DNA of 64,000 nt. Origin: Fusicatenibacter_A intestinipullorum. Its GTDB lineage: Bacteria; Bacillota; Negativicutes; Acidaminococcales; Acidaminococcaceae. Location of the stretch: the NCBI GenBank assembly GCA_019117495.1, contig DWZP01000026.1, positions 8,913 through 72,912 of the forward strand, read 5' to 3'. Numbering within the stretch: position 1 is the stretch's first letter; every line of letters starts with the position of its first letter. A program made the position numbers and the translations under genes. The notes below the pieces were generated by a model, which was not told the DNA's origin, ran no database searches, and saw only the letters and a program-made list of their open reading frames with translations. Shown one piece after another: positions 1 through 8,385 of the stretch.

Positions 1-428
1 TTTACTGGCGCGAACTGATGGGGCAGGTAATAGTTACCATTCCTTTCGGCAACAGCATAGATTTTTTTATGTGGGTTTTGCAGGATTACAACCCGGATAC
101 GCTTCTTGAACGCTGGATAGCCTGCCTTGCAAGCGTGGTTATTCTCGCCTTTGGCGTATTTTTGGAAGTACGTGCTAAAATTTTTCTGGCAGCCGGTGAA
201 GGCCTGGTAAATGTACTGGCATTTGTAAGCCATAAAAGTTTCAGCCTTATTAAAAACTGTTTTGATATTTCGCTGGTTACGCTTGCCATTATTATTGCCT
301 TTATGGAGTTCGGCGGCTTGCACGGCGTTGGCCTTGGCACGGTGGCTGCTGCTGTTTTGGCAGGCAGAATAATTTATTTATATGAAACCTACCTGCATTT
401 TTTTGACAAATGGAAGGTAAAAGCCTGA
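1..428 (+). CDS. YczE/DUF6198-like membrane protein, C-terminal part
   Basis: The reading frame is already open at base 3 and there is no start or ribosome-binding site, so this is the 3' end of a gene that begins outside the window. About 140 residues are visible. There are three or four hydrophobic segments, an acidic linker (DYNPDTLLERW), and a C-terminal GxGTVAAAxxxGR segment followed by a short charged tail. This pattern resembles the YczE/YitT-like (DUF6198) integral membrane proteins of Firmicutes, whose function is not established. It is followed by its stop at 428 and a promoter for the next gene, so it probably ends its own transcript, although no good terminator hairpin is visible. 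The family call is from pattern memory and is moderate. Confidence 0.6.
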   Translation, partial: YWRELMGQVIVTIPFGNSIDFFMWVLQDYNPDTLLERWIACLASVVILAFGVFLEVRAKIFLAAGEGLVNVLAFVSHKSFSLIKNCFDISLVTLAIIIAFMEFGGLHGVGLGTVAAAVLAGRIIYLYETYLHFFDKWKVKA

Positions 429-487
429 TTATAGGCGAATAATAAAATAGATTGTTTATTATTTAAAAAGATGTTACAATGAAAATG

Positions 488-516
488 TTGACTAATAAGT
501 CTGACTGATTAATATA
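488..516 (+). promoter_or_regulatory. Promoter of the MATE-peptidase pair
   Basis: TTGACT at 488-493 and AATATA at 511-516 are separated by exactly 17 bases, a near-consensus sigma-A spacing. A small GACT/AGTC dyad lies at the -35 element and could be an operator. The start codon of the MATE gene is 16 bases downstream of the -10 box. Confidence 0.6.
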
Positions 517-531
517 CAGGCAGGGATACTT

Positions 532-1881
532 ATGAAAAATATGACGGAAGGCGAACCGCTGAAATTAATAATACCTTTTATGATACCGCTGTTAATAGGC
601 AACGTTTTTCAGCAGCTGTACAATATCGCCGATATAATTATAGTTGGGCGTACCATAGGCGTTAACGCACTGGCAGCTGTTGGTGCAACCGCACCGCTTT
701 TTATGATGCTGGTAATTTTAACGCTGGGCATGAGCGGCGGTTTCAGTGTCGTTACGGGGCAGCTTTTCGGTGCGGGAGATTTGGACGGCGTGCGCCGGAG
801 CGCGGCAATGTCAACCATGCTTTGCACAATGTTTGTAATTATAATGATGGCTGCAGCGGTAATGTTTATTGACCCTGTATTGGCGCTTATGAACATACCG
901 CCGGAGCTTTATGCCGACGCCAAAAGCTATGTTATGATTATTGTTTACGGCCTGATTTTTATGATGGCCTATAACATGCTTTCCAACATTCTGCGCTCGC
1001 TTGGCGACAGCAAAACACCGCTGTACTTTTTAATTGTGGCTACGCTGCTCAACATTGTTCTGGCGCTGGTATTTATTATCAACTTTGGCTGGGGCGTGCC
1101 GGGAAGCGCGCTGGCACTTGTAGTGGCGCAGGGCTTTTCCGGGCTGCTGTGCATAATTTATATTGCCAAAAAGTTTCCGGTGCTGCATGTGCGTTTAAGC
1201 GATTTTAAATGGGACAGCCGTTTTGCGTGGGAGCATATCCGCATGGGCCTGCCAATGGCAGTGCAGTTTTCGGTGCTTGGCCTTGGCATGATTATTATTC
1301 AGGCTATTTGCAATCAGTTCGGTTCCGAAACCATTGCTGCTTTTACATCCGCCATGCGGATTGAACAGTTGGCCTTGCAGCCGATGCTTTCATTCGGGCT
1401 TGCCATGGCTGTATATACGGCGCAGAACTTCGGTGCGCGCAAGTTTGGCAGGATAAGCCGCGGCGTAAAAAAATGCTCGCAGTTATCGCTGGCTTTCAGC
1501 CTGTTTGCAGCAGTTATAATGTATTTCTTCGGTCAGGAAATGATTGGCATCTTTCTGGATAACCCAAGCCCGAAGGTTATGTCAGAAGCCAAGCAGTATC
1601 TGCATTTAAGCGTGCCGTTCTATTTCTTTTTAAGCCAGATTTTTATTTACCGCAACTCGGTACAGGGCATGGGTATTTCAATGATTCCTATGCTTTCAGG
1701 CGTGGTGGAACTGCTTCTGCGTTCTGCGGCAGCCTCGTATTTAACCATTGATTACGGTTATACCGGCGTATGCTATGCCAGCCCGATTGCCTGGGTTGGG
1801 TCTTCTATATTTTTGTTTGCCAGCTACCATTACTTTTTAAGGCTGCTGGCGCGTAAAAATTTGGGTTTTAAACTAAAATAA
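532..1881 (+). CDS. MATE family multidrug/cation efflux transporter
   Basis: The 449-residue protein has about 12 hydrophobic segments and the two-fold pseudo-repeat of MATE carriers. The N-terminal part carries the typical PFMIPLLIGNVFQQLYN-like opening and the 'GVNALAAVGATAP' segment. MATE proteins use Na+ or H+ gradients at the inner membrane to extrude organic cations and drugs; the substrate here cannot be told. Length is normal for the family. The start follows a CAGGGA-type site. The downstream M20 peptidase begins 20 bases after the stop, with its own GGAGG site, so the two are probably co-transcribed from the promoter at 488-516. Confidence 0.93.
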   Translation: MKNMTEGEPLKLIIPFMIPLLIGNVFQQLYNIADIIIVGRTIGVNALAAVGATAPLFMMLVILTLGMSGGFSVVTGQLFGAGDLDGVRRSAAMSTMLCTMFVIIMMAAAVMFIDPVLALMNIPPELYADAKSYVMIIVYGLIFMMAYNMLSNILRSLGDSKTPLYFLIVATLLNIVLALVFIINFGWGVPGSALALVVAQGFSGLLCIIYIAKKFPVLHVRLSDFKWDSRFAWEHIRMGLPMAVQFSVLGLGMIIIQAICNQFGSETIAAFTSAMRIEQLALQPMLSFGLAMAVYTAQNFGARKFGRISRGVKKCSQLSLAFSLFAAVIMYFFGQEMIGIFLDNPSPKVMSEAKQYLHLSVPFYFFLSQIFIYRNSVQGMGISMIPMLSGVVELLLRSAAASYLTIDYGYTGVCYASPIAWVGSSIFLFASYHYFLRLLARKNLGFKLK

Positions 1882-1901
1882 ATATTCGTTGGAGGTGCTG
1901 T

Positions 1902-3026
1902 ATGGAAAACAAACAAATGCTGGAGGAATTTCTGGAGCTGGTGCAGATTCCGGTAAACTCCCGTAATGAAAGGCAGATTGCCGATGTACTTAAAGCCAAA
2001 CTGGAAGCGCTGGGGCTGGAGGTTACGGAAGAAGACACCGGTGCCAAAATCGGCGGCAATGCCGGCAATATAAGGGCAGTGCTGCGCGGCACGGCAGATT
2101 GTGAGCCGCTGCTTTTTTCCGCGCATATGGACCGTGTTGCCAATAACGGTGCCATTAAACCGATTGTTGATGAGGAAAAGGGCATTGTGCATACCGACGG
2201 CAGTACGATTTTGGCTGCTGATGACGTTGCCGGACTGTGCATTATATTGGAGGCGCTCCGCAAATTAAAAGCATCCGATAAGCCGCACGGCGATATTGAA
2301 GTGGCATTTTCTGTCTGCGAAGAATTTGGCATTTTAGGCGGCAGGCATTTTGATTTCAGCAAATTCCGCGCTAAAAGCGGCTATGTTTTCGACGCTGAAG
2401 GCGATATCGGCGGCATTGCCATTCAGGCTCCGGCCAAATGCAGCTACTGCTATAAAATTCACGGCAAAGCCTCTCATGCGGGCGAAGCTCCGGAAAAGGG
2501 CATTAACGCCATCCGCGCAGCCGCAGCCTTGATACTGGCTATTCCGGATAACAGGCAGAGCGCAAACTCCACTGCAAATATTGCTTCGGTGCATGCAGGC
2601 GGCCCGGCGCTGAACATTGTATGCGATTACGCCGAAGTAAACGGTGAAATGCGCAGTACTGATGCCGGTGAATTTGAAGCGCTGCTTAAAAAATATGCAG
2701 ATGCAGTGCCTGTAATTGAAAAAGAATACGGCGTTAAAATAGATTATTCTTCGGACGTGCTTTACAAAGCATTCTGCCTGAATGAAAGCAGCAGACCGGC
2801 GGCACTTACTGCCAAAGCCCTGCAAAAATGCGGCGTTGAGCCTAAATTTGAAAAGAGCGGCGGCGGTATGGACGCTAACCATTTTAACGCTAACGGTATT
2901 GAAACCGTAGGTATTGCGGTTGGTTATTTTAATTGCCATACCGGCGAAGAATACCTGAAATTGGAAGATTTTTATAAATGCGGCGAAATGGCAGCGCAAA
3001 TTGCGTGGCTTGCAGCTGAAAAATAA
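1902..3026 (+). CDS. M20 family metallopeptidase (PepT-like)
   Basis: This 374-residue protein belongs to the M20 zinc aminopeptidase/carboxypeptidase superfamily, closest in layout to tripeptidase T-like enzymes. Zinc-site motifs are visible: SAHMD (His75, Asp77), LAADDVAG (bridging Asp near 107), CEEFG (Glu140/141) and a late His near residue 347 in FNCHTGEE. The lid domain carries the usual GKASHAGEAPE segment that contributes a catalytic-site His. It is expected to act in the cytoplasm on short peptides. GGAGG sits six bases before the ATG. The gene ends in a strong terminator, making it the last gene of the MATE-peptidase transcript. Confidence 0.9.
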   Translation: MENKQMLEEFLELVQIPVNSRNERQIADVLKAKLEALGLEVTEEDTGAKIGGNAGNIRAVLRGTADCEPLLFSAHMDRVANNGAIKPIVDEEKGIVHTDGSTILAADDVAGLCIILEALRKLKASDKPHGDIEVAFSVCEEFGILGGRHFDFSKFRAKSGYVFDAEGDIGGIAIQAPAKCSYCYKIHGKASHAGEAPEKGINAIRAAAALILAIPDNRQSANSTANIASVHAGGPALNIVCDYAEVNGEMRSTDAGEFEALLKKYADAVPVIEKEYGVKIDYSSDVLYKAFCLNESSRPAALTAKALQKCGVEPKFEKSGGGMDANHFNANGIETVGIAVGYFNCHTGEEYLKLEDFYKCGEMAAQIAWLAAEK

Positions 3027-3030
3027 AAAA

Positions 3031-3064
3031 AACGGCAGGGTTTTAAAAACTCTGCCGTTTTTTT
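3031..3064 (+). terminator. Rho-independent terminator
   Basis: AACGGCAG and CTGCCGTT pair around a loop that is itself partly complementary, and a run of seven T follows. It lies five bases after the M20 peptidase stop. Confidence 0.9.
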
Positions 3065-3090
3065 ATAAGTGTTTTAATTTATAAGCAAAA

Positions 3091-3708
3091 CTAATCAATA
3101 AAGTTGGTTAAAATCTGCGGCTCGCGTTCAGGCAGGCCGTATTTTTCTTTTCCCAGGGCAATGCTTTTAATTAAAAATGCCATGTTTTTGCCAAGCGTAC
3201 GCATGGTTTGCAGGCCTTCTTCGTCTTTGCACACATCATCCGGCGTAAAGCCGTGTACGCTGTTCCAGTACTGGCTGGAGGCAACCGGCATGCCGACAAT
3301 GGTGAAGTATTTGTTAAGTTCGTCAAAGGTGGCAGAGCAGCCGCCGCGGCGTGCGGATACAACGGCAGCGCCGACTTTCATGCTCTTATCAAACGGAGTG
3401 CTGAAAAAGAGCCTGTCCAAAAAGCTGATTAAATTGCCGTTGGCAGAAGCATAATAAACAGGCGTGCCGACAACAAGCCCGTCACATTCGGCAAATTTAG
3501 GTGCAACTTCGTTTACAATATCGTTAAAAACGCATTTGCCGTTCTTTTTGCAGGCACGGCAGTCAATGCAGCCGCGGATTGCCTGATTGCCGATATGGAC
3601 GATTTCCGTTTCGATTCCTTCCGCTTCCAAGGTTTTGGCAACTTCGCTGAGTGCGGTAAAAGTGCAGCGTTCTGCTTTGGGGCTGCCGTTTATTAAAAGA
3701 ACCTTCAT
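3091..3708 (-). CDS. Iron-sulfur flavoprotein / NADPH-dependent FMN reductase family
   Basis: This 205-residue flavodoxin-fold protein has an N-terminal phosphate loop (INGSPKAERCTFTAL), a second FMN-contacting loop (GTPVYYASANGNL), and four cysteines at 47, 50, 53 and 59 in a compact C-x2-C-x2-C-x5-C pattern. That cluster is characteristic of iron-sulfur flavoproteins of anaerobes, which pass electrons between a 4Fe-4S centre and FMN, often in oxidative-stress defence. The start has an excellent AGGAGG site. The promoter is of MerR type (see 3753-3783), suggesting induction by a thiol-reactive or redox stress. The electron partner is unknown. Confidence 0.85.
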   Translation of the reverse strand: MKVLLINGSPKAERCTFTALSEVAKTLEAEGIETEIVHIGNQAIRGCIDCRACKKNGKCVFNDIVNEVAPKFAECDGLVVGTPVYYASANGNLISFLDRLFFSTPFDKSMKVGAAVVSARRGGCSATFDELNKYFTIVGMPVASSQYWNSVHGFTPDDVCKDEEGLQTMRTLGKNMAFLIKSIALGKEKYGLPEREPQILTNFID

Positions 3709-3752
3709 TTAAAATACCTCCTGAAAAGTAATTAAATAACTGCTGTAATAAT

Positions 3753-3783
3753 ATATTACCACATTAAAGTTCACTTTAGTCAA
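3753..3783 (-). promoter_or_regulatory. MerR-type promoter with dyad in a 19-bp spacer
   Basis: On the minus strand TTGACT (3783-3778) and TAATAT (3758-3753) are 19 bases apart, longer than the usual 17. A perfect dyad, TAAAGT-TC-ACTTTA on the plus strand at 3765-3778, lies in the spacer and touches the -35 box. Long spacers filled by a dyad are the hallmark of MerR-family activators. No merR gene lies in this window. Confidence 0.65.
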
Positions 3784-3793
3784 TACCAAAATT

Positions 3794-3818
3794 AAAGGCA
3801 CGGTTTAAGCCGTGCCTT
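3794..3818 (-). terminator. Terminator of the M19 dipeptidase gene
   Basis: AAAGGCACGG and CCGTGCCTT pair around a short TTTAAG-type loop. On the minus strand the stem is followed by TTTAATTTTGG. It lies just past the dipeptidase stop and just upstream of the flavoprotein promoter. Confidence 0.75.
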
Positions 3819-3825
3819 GTGTGTT

Positions 3826-4773
3826 TTACAGTACCTTTTGCAGAAGGTTAATTACGTTTTGGTGGGTAATTTTATTGATGGTTTCATCGCTGTAATACTT
3901 GCTTAAATACTCTATAAGCGGTTTGTAATCCTGTACGCCCTGAATATTATAGGGCGGATGGGAAATGCCGTCAAAATCGCTGCCAAAGCCGATATGGTCA
4001 TCATTGCCGATAAGGTTCAGCATGTAGTCGATGTGCTTATACACGCTCTCTATGCAGGCATTGCGCCAGTCTTCTTCAAGAAACTGCCCTGCAAATGTAA
4101 TGCCGGCAAGGCCGCCGTTTTGTGCCAGTGCCTTAATCTGTTCATCGTTAAGGTTGCGCGGGTGGGAGCAAAGGCTTTTGGCATTGGAATGAGTGGCGAT
4201 AATCGGCTTGGTGCTTGTTTCAATAACGCTCCAGAAACCTGCTGTGGAAATGTGGGAAACGTCTACCAGCATACCCAGTCGGTTCATTTCCGCTACAACC
4301 TGTTTGCCGAAAAGAGTCAGCCCGCTGCCGGTGGCTTCTTCGTTAATGCCGTCGGCAATGTCGTTGCGGTTGCTCCAGGTAAGCGTCATGGCACGCACGC
4401 CAAGTTCGTACAGGCAGCGCAGCGCTTCCAGGCTGCCGTCAATGGCGCCGCCTTCTTCAATGGCAAGCAGGGTTGCAGCTTTGTGTTTCAGTACATTGCC
4501 TGCGTCTTCGGCGGTACGCACTTGCAGCACATCAATGCCGTTTTCGTGCAGTTTTTTTATTTCCTGGTTGTATTTATCAAGCAGGCACAGGGTATAACGC
4601 AGGCCGCCCTGATAGCGGAAAACTTCAGTAGGTACATAAATAGCGCAGAATTGCAGGCCGCCGCCAAGGGCAATCTGGCGTTTAATATCAAAGTGCTGTT
4701 CGTTTTCGTACAGCGAAGCGTTTTTATTGTAGAGTTCGGTTAAAGTATCGCAGTGGCAGTCGCAGATAAACAT
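3826..4773 (-). CDS. Membrane dipeptidase (peptidase family M19)
   Basis: The 315-residue protein belongs to the renal-dipeptidase family M19, binuclear zinc enzymes that hydrolyse dipeptides. Metal-site motifs are all visible: an N-terminal CHCD (the HxD pair, residues 7-9), the bridging Glu in AIEEGGA, the His in ATHSNAKSLCSHPRN, and the Asp in GFGSDFDGI. There is no signal peptide, so a cytoplasmic location is expected. The start follows an AAAGGA site. A terminator follows the stop. The neighbouring DcuC gene ends upstream in its own terminator, so this is probably a separate transcript. Physiological role may be peptide salvage or racemic dipeptide breakdown. Confidence 0.93.
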   Translation of the reverse strand: MFICDCHCDTLTELYNKNASLYENEQHFDIKRQIALGGGLQFCAIYVPTEVFRYQGGLRYTLCLLDKYNQEIKKLHENGIDVLQVRTAEDAGNVLKHKAATLLAIEEGGAIDGSLEALRCLYELGVRAMTLTWSNRNDIADGINEEATGSGLTLFGKQVVAEMNRLGMLVDVSHISTAGFWSVIETSTKPIIATHSNAKSLCSHPRNLNDEQIKALAQNGGLAGITFAGQFLEEDWRNACIESVYKHIDYMLNLIGNDDHIGFGSDFDGISHPPYNIQGVQDYKPLIEYLSKYYSDETINKITHQNVINLLQKVL

Positions 4774-4797
4774 TGTATCAGTCCTTTCTTAAAAACA

Positions 4798-4825
4798 AAT
4801 AGCTGCCGCAGAAGCAGCAGCTATT
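4798..4825 (-). terminator. Terminator of the dcuC-like gene
   Basis: AATAGCTGC and GCAGCTATT form a nine-pair stem with a ten-base loop. Read on the minus strand it is followed by TTTGTTTTT, right after the DcuC stop codon. Confidence 0.8.
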
Positions 4826-4838
4826 GAAGTTAAACTTA

Positions 4839-6212
4839 TTAAATTCCAGCGTAGTAATAGTAGAAGGTCATGCCGAGAGTTACAGCCAAAGCGCCGCACA
4901 TCGGAATGAAGGTACGTTTAACAAGGTCGAAGCTCGAAACGTTGCCCATGCCGGAAGATACAACGATAACTGCCGTAATCGGGGAGCAGGTACGTGCAAT
5001 GGAGGCTGCAAAGTGCATCGGCAGAAGCATGAGCACAGGATGCAGACCCGTATGTGCCGCAACAGCAGGGGTAAGTGCCGCAAAGGCAAAGAACGGAGCG
5101 TTGCCGCTGCCCATAACGATGGAGCTGAATACGATAATGGAAACCATTACCAGCATCATTGCCATCGGGCCGAAGCCCAGGGTTTTGCTGCCTTCGATAA
5201 GGCTGTCGATAGTGCCCATGGAGAGCAGGCCCTGTGCGAAGGTTTGGCCTGCAATAATAAGGGTAATTACATTGGCCATCTGCATACCGAGGCCGTCGAA
5301 GAAGGTCTGGATATCGGCAAATACTTTTTTGCCGTCACGCCAGCGTGCAAATTCGCAGCAGGCACCGATGAACAGGCCGATGAACATAGCCATAACGATG
5401 TTCATTTTAATGGTGGTAATCCACAGGGAGCTGAAAGAAAGAATAAGGCTCAGAGGAATTACAGGCAGAACTGCATACCACAGCGGAGCGGAATCGGCAG
5501 GGTTTTCTTCTGCTTTTTCAACTTCCATCGGTTTAACAACATGGCCCATGCGTTTATCCATGTATTTCTGGGTAAAGTAATGCAGCGCACCTACAACTAC
5601 AAAAGCTACCATAACAATAGGAACCTGATAGTTGGTCCAGTACAGTACGGGGTCTACGCCGGCGGTGGTTGCCGAAAGAATAGTACCGGTATCACTCGGG
5701 CTCCAGTCGAAGCACAGGGTGGAGGCAACTGCTGCCGTAGCGGCAAGGCGGCTTACGCCGAGGCCGATAAGAATCGGGAACATGGTTACCATCAGCAGCA
5801 TGGCAAGGCCGGAGGCACTGTTGATGCAAAGGCCGATTAACATGCCGACAACCCAGGTGCCGGAAAGTACAAGGTAAGGAGATTTTAATGCCAGCAGCGG
5901 TTTAATGGTTAAGCGTACCAGTGAGCGGGATGCGCCGATGCGGTCCATATAACGTGCAAACGCGCCTACGGACATAATGTTAAGGCCGAGACCAGCGGCA
6001 TTGGAGCTCATGGTTTTGCGCATAAATTCAAATGCGTCGAAGAACCAGGAACCGGTAGATGCTTTTTCCGGCAGGATTGTGCCATAACCGCAAAGCACGG
6101 CAATGTACATTAAAATCATGCCGCCCAGGAAAAGTACGGGCTGCGGCTTATATTTTTTATAGATAAGAAAGCCTACCCAAAATGTTACAAGTGCGGAAAT
6201 TACAATACCCAT
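4839..6212 (-). CDS. dcuC: Anaerobic C4-dicarboxylate transporter, DcuC family
   Basis: The 457-residue protein has about 12 membrane segments and the layout of the DcuC group of C4-dicarboxylate carriers, with conserved stretches such as CFDWSPSDTGTILSA and GSGNAPFFAF. These inner-membrane carriers exchange succinate for fumarate or malate during anaerobic growth. This fits a succinate-metabolising anaerobe. The length is normal. Start ATG follows a GAGAGGATG site. It is monocistronic: terminator after the stop, about 165 bases of AT-rich promoter DNA before the start. Exact dicarboxylate is unknown. Confidence 0.88.
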   Translation of the reverse strand: MGIVISALVTFWVGFLIYKKYKPQPVLFLGGMILMYIAVLCGYGTILPEKASTGSWFFDAFEFMRKTMSSNAAGLGLNIMSVGAFARYMDRIGASRSLVRLTIKPLLALKSPYLVLSGTWVVGMLIGLCINSASGLAMLLMVTMFPILIGLGVSRLAATAAVASTLCFDWSPSDTGTILSATTAGVDPVLYWTNYQVPIVMVAFVVVGALHYFTQKYMDKRMGHVVKPMEVEKAEENPADSAPLWYAVLPVIPLSLILSFSSLWITTIKMNIVMAMFIGLFIGACCEFARWRDGKKVFADIQTFFDGLGMQMANVITLIIAGQTFAQGLLSMGTIDSLIEGSKTLGFGPMAMMLVMVSIIVFSSIVMGSGNAPFFAFAALTPAVAAHTGLHPVLMLLPMHFAASIARTCSPITAVIVVSSGMGNVSSFDLVKRTFIPMCGALAVTLGMTFYYYYAGI

Positions 6213-6377
6213 CTAATCATCCTCTCTGTTTTATAGTTAGAACTAGTTACAGTATAAGCTAAAACCGCAGGCAAAGGCAAGCAAAAAAGCTATAAATTAA
6301 CAGAAAATTTTCAAAATATCAATAAATTGTTAAGTTTATAAGTACAACTTATATATTAAACGCTGAAAACAAAAACT

Positions 6378-7337
6378 TTATTCCGCAGTTAATTTCTGCC
6401 AGGCTTCCAAAGCGCGGGCAACAAACAGGCGGCGGATATTTTCATTTTCGCCCATGCCGTGCAGATAAGGCGTTACTTTAAAGCCGCAGCTTTCCAAAAT
6501 GGTTTTATGCGAGTCTTCATCGTCACCTGCCATATCGTTATTGGCATGGTCACCTGCCACCATCATGGCGGGCATAATGGTAATTTCTTTAATATCTTTC
6601 GCTTTTAAAAGCGGAATAACGGTATCAAGGTGGGGCCAGCCTTCTACGGAATAAATATAGGCGTTGTCAAAACCAAGCTCGTTGAGGCGGTTCTGCATTA
6701 CCGAATAATAGGCATTGGCCGGGTGCGGCGTGCCGTGCGCCAGAAGAAGAACGGCGCTTGCGGGTGCAGGCTGCGGGAACTGCGTGCTTAAAGCCTGCAT
6801 GGTGTCTTTAATATCGTCACGCTGGTCTTCCTGGCCCATCCAGTACATCAGCGGCGTGCCGAGCGACATTTTTTTAAACAGGGTTTTATAACGGTTAAAA
6901 ACAAAAGTTTTATAAGCGTATTCAATGCCGGGAATAATATCCAGCGAGCAGATGGCAACGCGGGTATAGCCCTCTTTATGCAGCGCTTCAAGCGCTTCTT
7001 CCGGCGTCGGGTAAGTTATGCCTTCATTCTTTTTAATGCGTTCAATAACAATATGGGAGGTAAAGGCAAGTTCGGCTTTTACGCCCGGGCAGGCGGCTTT
7101 TATTTCTTCAAAAACTGCATCAATGGTGCGGCGGCGCGTGTCTTTATAAGTAGTGCCAAAGCTTGTAACAAGAATGGCGCCTTTATCCGGCAAAGCTGAA
7201 CGTTCGGGGTTTTCGTAAACGCATACGCCAATTTGTGCGGCGTCCAGAAGGGAAGGGGTTGCCGTTTTTACTTCGTTGCTTAATTTGTAGCCTGCTCCCG
7301 TATCGGCAGCAAAAAGGGGGTTAAATGTTTTCTGCAA
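6378..7337 (-). CDS. cbiK: Sirohydrochlorin cobaltochelatase, CbiK type
   Basis: About 319 residues. CbiK inserts Co2+ (or Fe2+) into sirohydrochlorin in the anaerobic cobalamin/siroheme branch. Recognisable family stretches are ILVTSFGTTYKDTRR near the N-terminus, AFTSHIVIERI, and LLAHGTPHPANAYY, which carries a metal-binding His in the second half. No convincing signal peptide is present. I choose the TTG at 7337 because AAAGGAG sits eight bases upstream, whereas the GTG at 7346 overlaps that site. No other cobalamin genes or cobalamin riboswitch are nearby. The neighbours are a metal regulator and a small membrane protein, suggesting a metal-supply context. Confidence 0.88.
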   Translation of the reverse strand: MQKTFNPLFAADTGAGYKLSNEVKTATPSLLDAAQIGVCVYENPERSALPDKGAILVTSFGTTYKDTRRRTIDAVFEEIKAACPGVKAELAFTSHIVIERIKKNEGITYPTPEEALEALHKEGYTRVAICSLDIIPGIEYAYKTFVFNRYKTLFKKMSLGTPLMYWMGQEDQRDDIKDTMQALSTQFPQPAPASAVLLLAHGTPHPANAYYSVMQNRLNELGFDNAYIYSVEGWPHLDTVIPLLKAKDIKEITIMPAMMVAGDHANNDMAGDDEDSHKTILESCGFKVTPYLHGMGENENIRRLFVARALEAWQKLTAE

Positions 7338-7367
7338 AAGATTCACTCCTTTAAATTTTATAAAAAA

Positions 7368-7391
7368 ACCTTTCTGCCGCGACAGAAAGGT
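7368..7391 (-). terminator. Terminator between the metal regulator and cbiK
   Basis: ACCTTTCTG and CAGAAAGGT form a nine-pair stem with a six-base loop. Minus-strand reading continues into TTTTTTTA. It separates the DtxR/MntR-like gene from cbiK, possibly as a partial attenuator because cbiK begins only 30 bases later without an obvious promoter of its own. Confidence 0.8.
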
Positions 7392-7416
7392 TCTGATATC
7401 CGCCTGATGGTGTTTT

Positions 7417-7800
7417 TTATTTGGTTTTAATGCTGCATTCAGCCAGATGTTTTTTTATGCCTTCAAAAGTTTCCGGGCTGATTACATGTTCAATGCGGCA
7501 GGCATCATGTTCGGCAATATCAGCAGGTACGCCGATATGTTCGGCAAAGAAACGGGTAAGCACTTTATGGCGTTCAAGCACTTCCTGTGCTTTGGCAAGT
7601 CCGGCATCGGTAAGCACAATATTGCCGCCTGCTTCCACCAGAATAAAGTTTTCGCGTTTTAAAATACTCATGGCACGGCTGACGCTGGCTTTAGTAAAAT
7701 TCATCTGTTCTGCCACATCAATGGCACGCACTTTACCATGTTTCTGCTGTAATTGCAGAATCGTTTCCAAATACATTTCGCCTGATTCCTGCAAAATCAT
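7417..7800 (-). CDS. DtxR/MntR-family metal-dependent repressor
   Basis: This 127-residue protein has an N-terminal winged helix (EMYLETILQLQQKHGKVRAID... SVSRAMSILKRENF) and a helical dimerisation part with metal-ligand-like residues (EHDACRIEHVI). That is the compact MntR-like form, without the SH3 domain of DtxR. Such proteins repress metal importers when Mn2+ or Fe2+ is bound. ATG 7800 is chosen because GGAGG lies eight bases upstream; a TTG six bases earlier overlaps that spacing. A perfect 11-6-11 dyad immediately upstream (7822-7849) suggests autoregulation, and the next gene upstream has a triple-box promoter that is another likely target. Which metal is sensed cannot be read. Confidence 0.87.
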   Translation of the reverse strand: MILQESGEMYLETILQLQQKHGKVRAIDVAEQMNFTKASVSRAMSILKRENFILVEAGGNIVLTDAGLAKAQEVLERHKVLTRFFAEHIGVPADIAEHDACRIEHVISPETFEGIKKHLAECSIKTK

Positions 7801-7821
7801 AATCAAGACCTCCGTGCTGCA

Positions 7822-7849
7822 GTTAAAATATTCTATTTAATATTTTAAC
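7822..7849 (-). promoter_or_regulatory. Perfect 11-6-11 dyad, likely operator of the metal regulator
   Basis: GTTAAAATATT at 7822-7832 and AATATTTTAAC at 7839-7849 are exact reverse complements separated by CTATTT. The dyad ends 22 bases before the ATG and has no T-run in either direction appropriate for a terminator, so a protein-binding site is more likely. Confidence 0.6.
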
Positions 7850-7893
7850 ATTATAGGGCAAGCGGGGCAAGTAATATTATTCTACCGCGGCTT

Positions 7894-8385
7894 TTAAGTT
7901 TGCTTTGGCATACGTGCGCGTTTTAAAGCAGGCAGGCGGGTTAAAATACCGGCAATAAGCGGCGCGGCAAAGGCGGTAAAAATCATGCCCGGCACCGCGG
8001 CGGCGATAAGGGTATAAACGGCCTTATCGACAAAAAGCGCCAGTACAAGGCGGCTTAAAGCGCTGGCAACAGGCCCGGCGATTATGTAAAAGGCTTTGCT
8101 GCTGCCCATAAAGGCAAACATAACGGCAATTACAGCGCGGAAAGAAAGCGCAATCAGCATATTAAAAACATTTTGCGTGCCGAGAATAAGGCAGATGGCA
8201 GAAGCCGCGATACCTGCCGTAAGGTATTTTTTTATGCCGAAAATACCGCAGGCAGCAACTGCAACCGGCGCCGAAAGCTGAAATTCGCTTCCGGGAATTA
8301 ATGAAGGAATTTTAAAGCTGCCGCTGACGGCTATAAAAGCGGCGAGCAAAGCAGTCTGGCACATATCACTGACGGAAAAACGCAT
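7894..8385 (-). CDS. Small polytopic membrane protein, ECF S-component-like
   Basis: The 163-residue, very hydrophobic protein has about five or six membrane segments, an Ala/Gly-rich composition and a short basic C-terminal tail. Size and layout resemble substrate-binding S components of ECF vitamin or metal importers, but I cannot name the substrate. No ECF ATPase or T component is adjacent, so it would have to share a module encoded elsewhere. It lies directly upstream of the DtxR/MntR-like gene and is driven by a promoter carrying three GTTAAC boxes, implying tight metal- or ligand-dependent control. AGAAGG precedes the ATG. Confidence 0.5.
   Translation of the reverse strand: MRFSVSDMCQTALLAAFIAVSGSFKIPSLIPGSEFQLSAPVAVAACGIFGIKKYLTAGIAASAICLILGTQNVFNMLIALSFRAVIAVMFAFMGSSKAFYIIAGPVASALSRLVLALFVDKAVYTLIAAAVPGMIFTAFAAPLIAGILTRLPALKRARMPKQT

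Noticed and set aside
7338..7416. Cobalamin riboswitch before cbiK
   Set aside because: The leader is too short and lacks a B12-box-like sequence; only a terminator hairpin is present.
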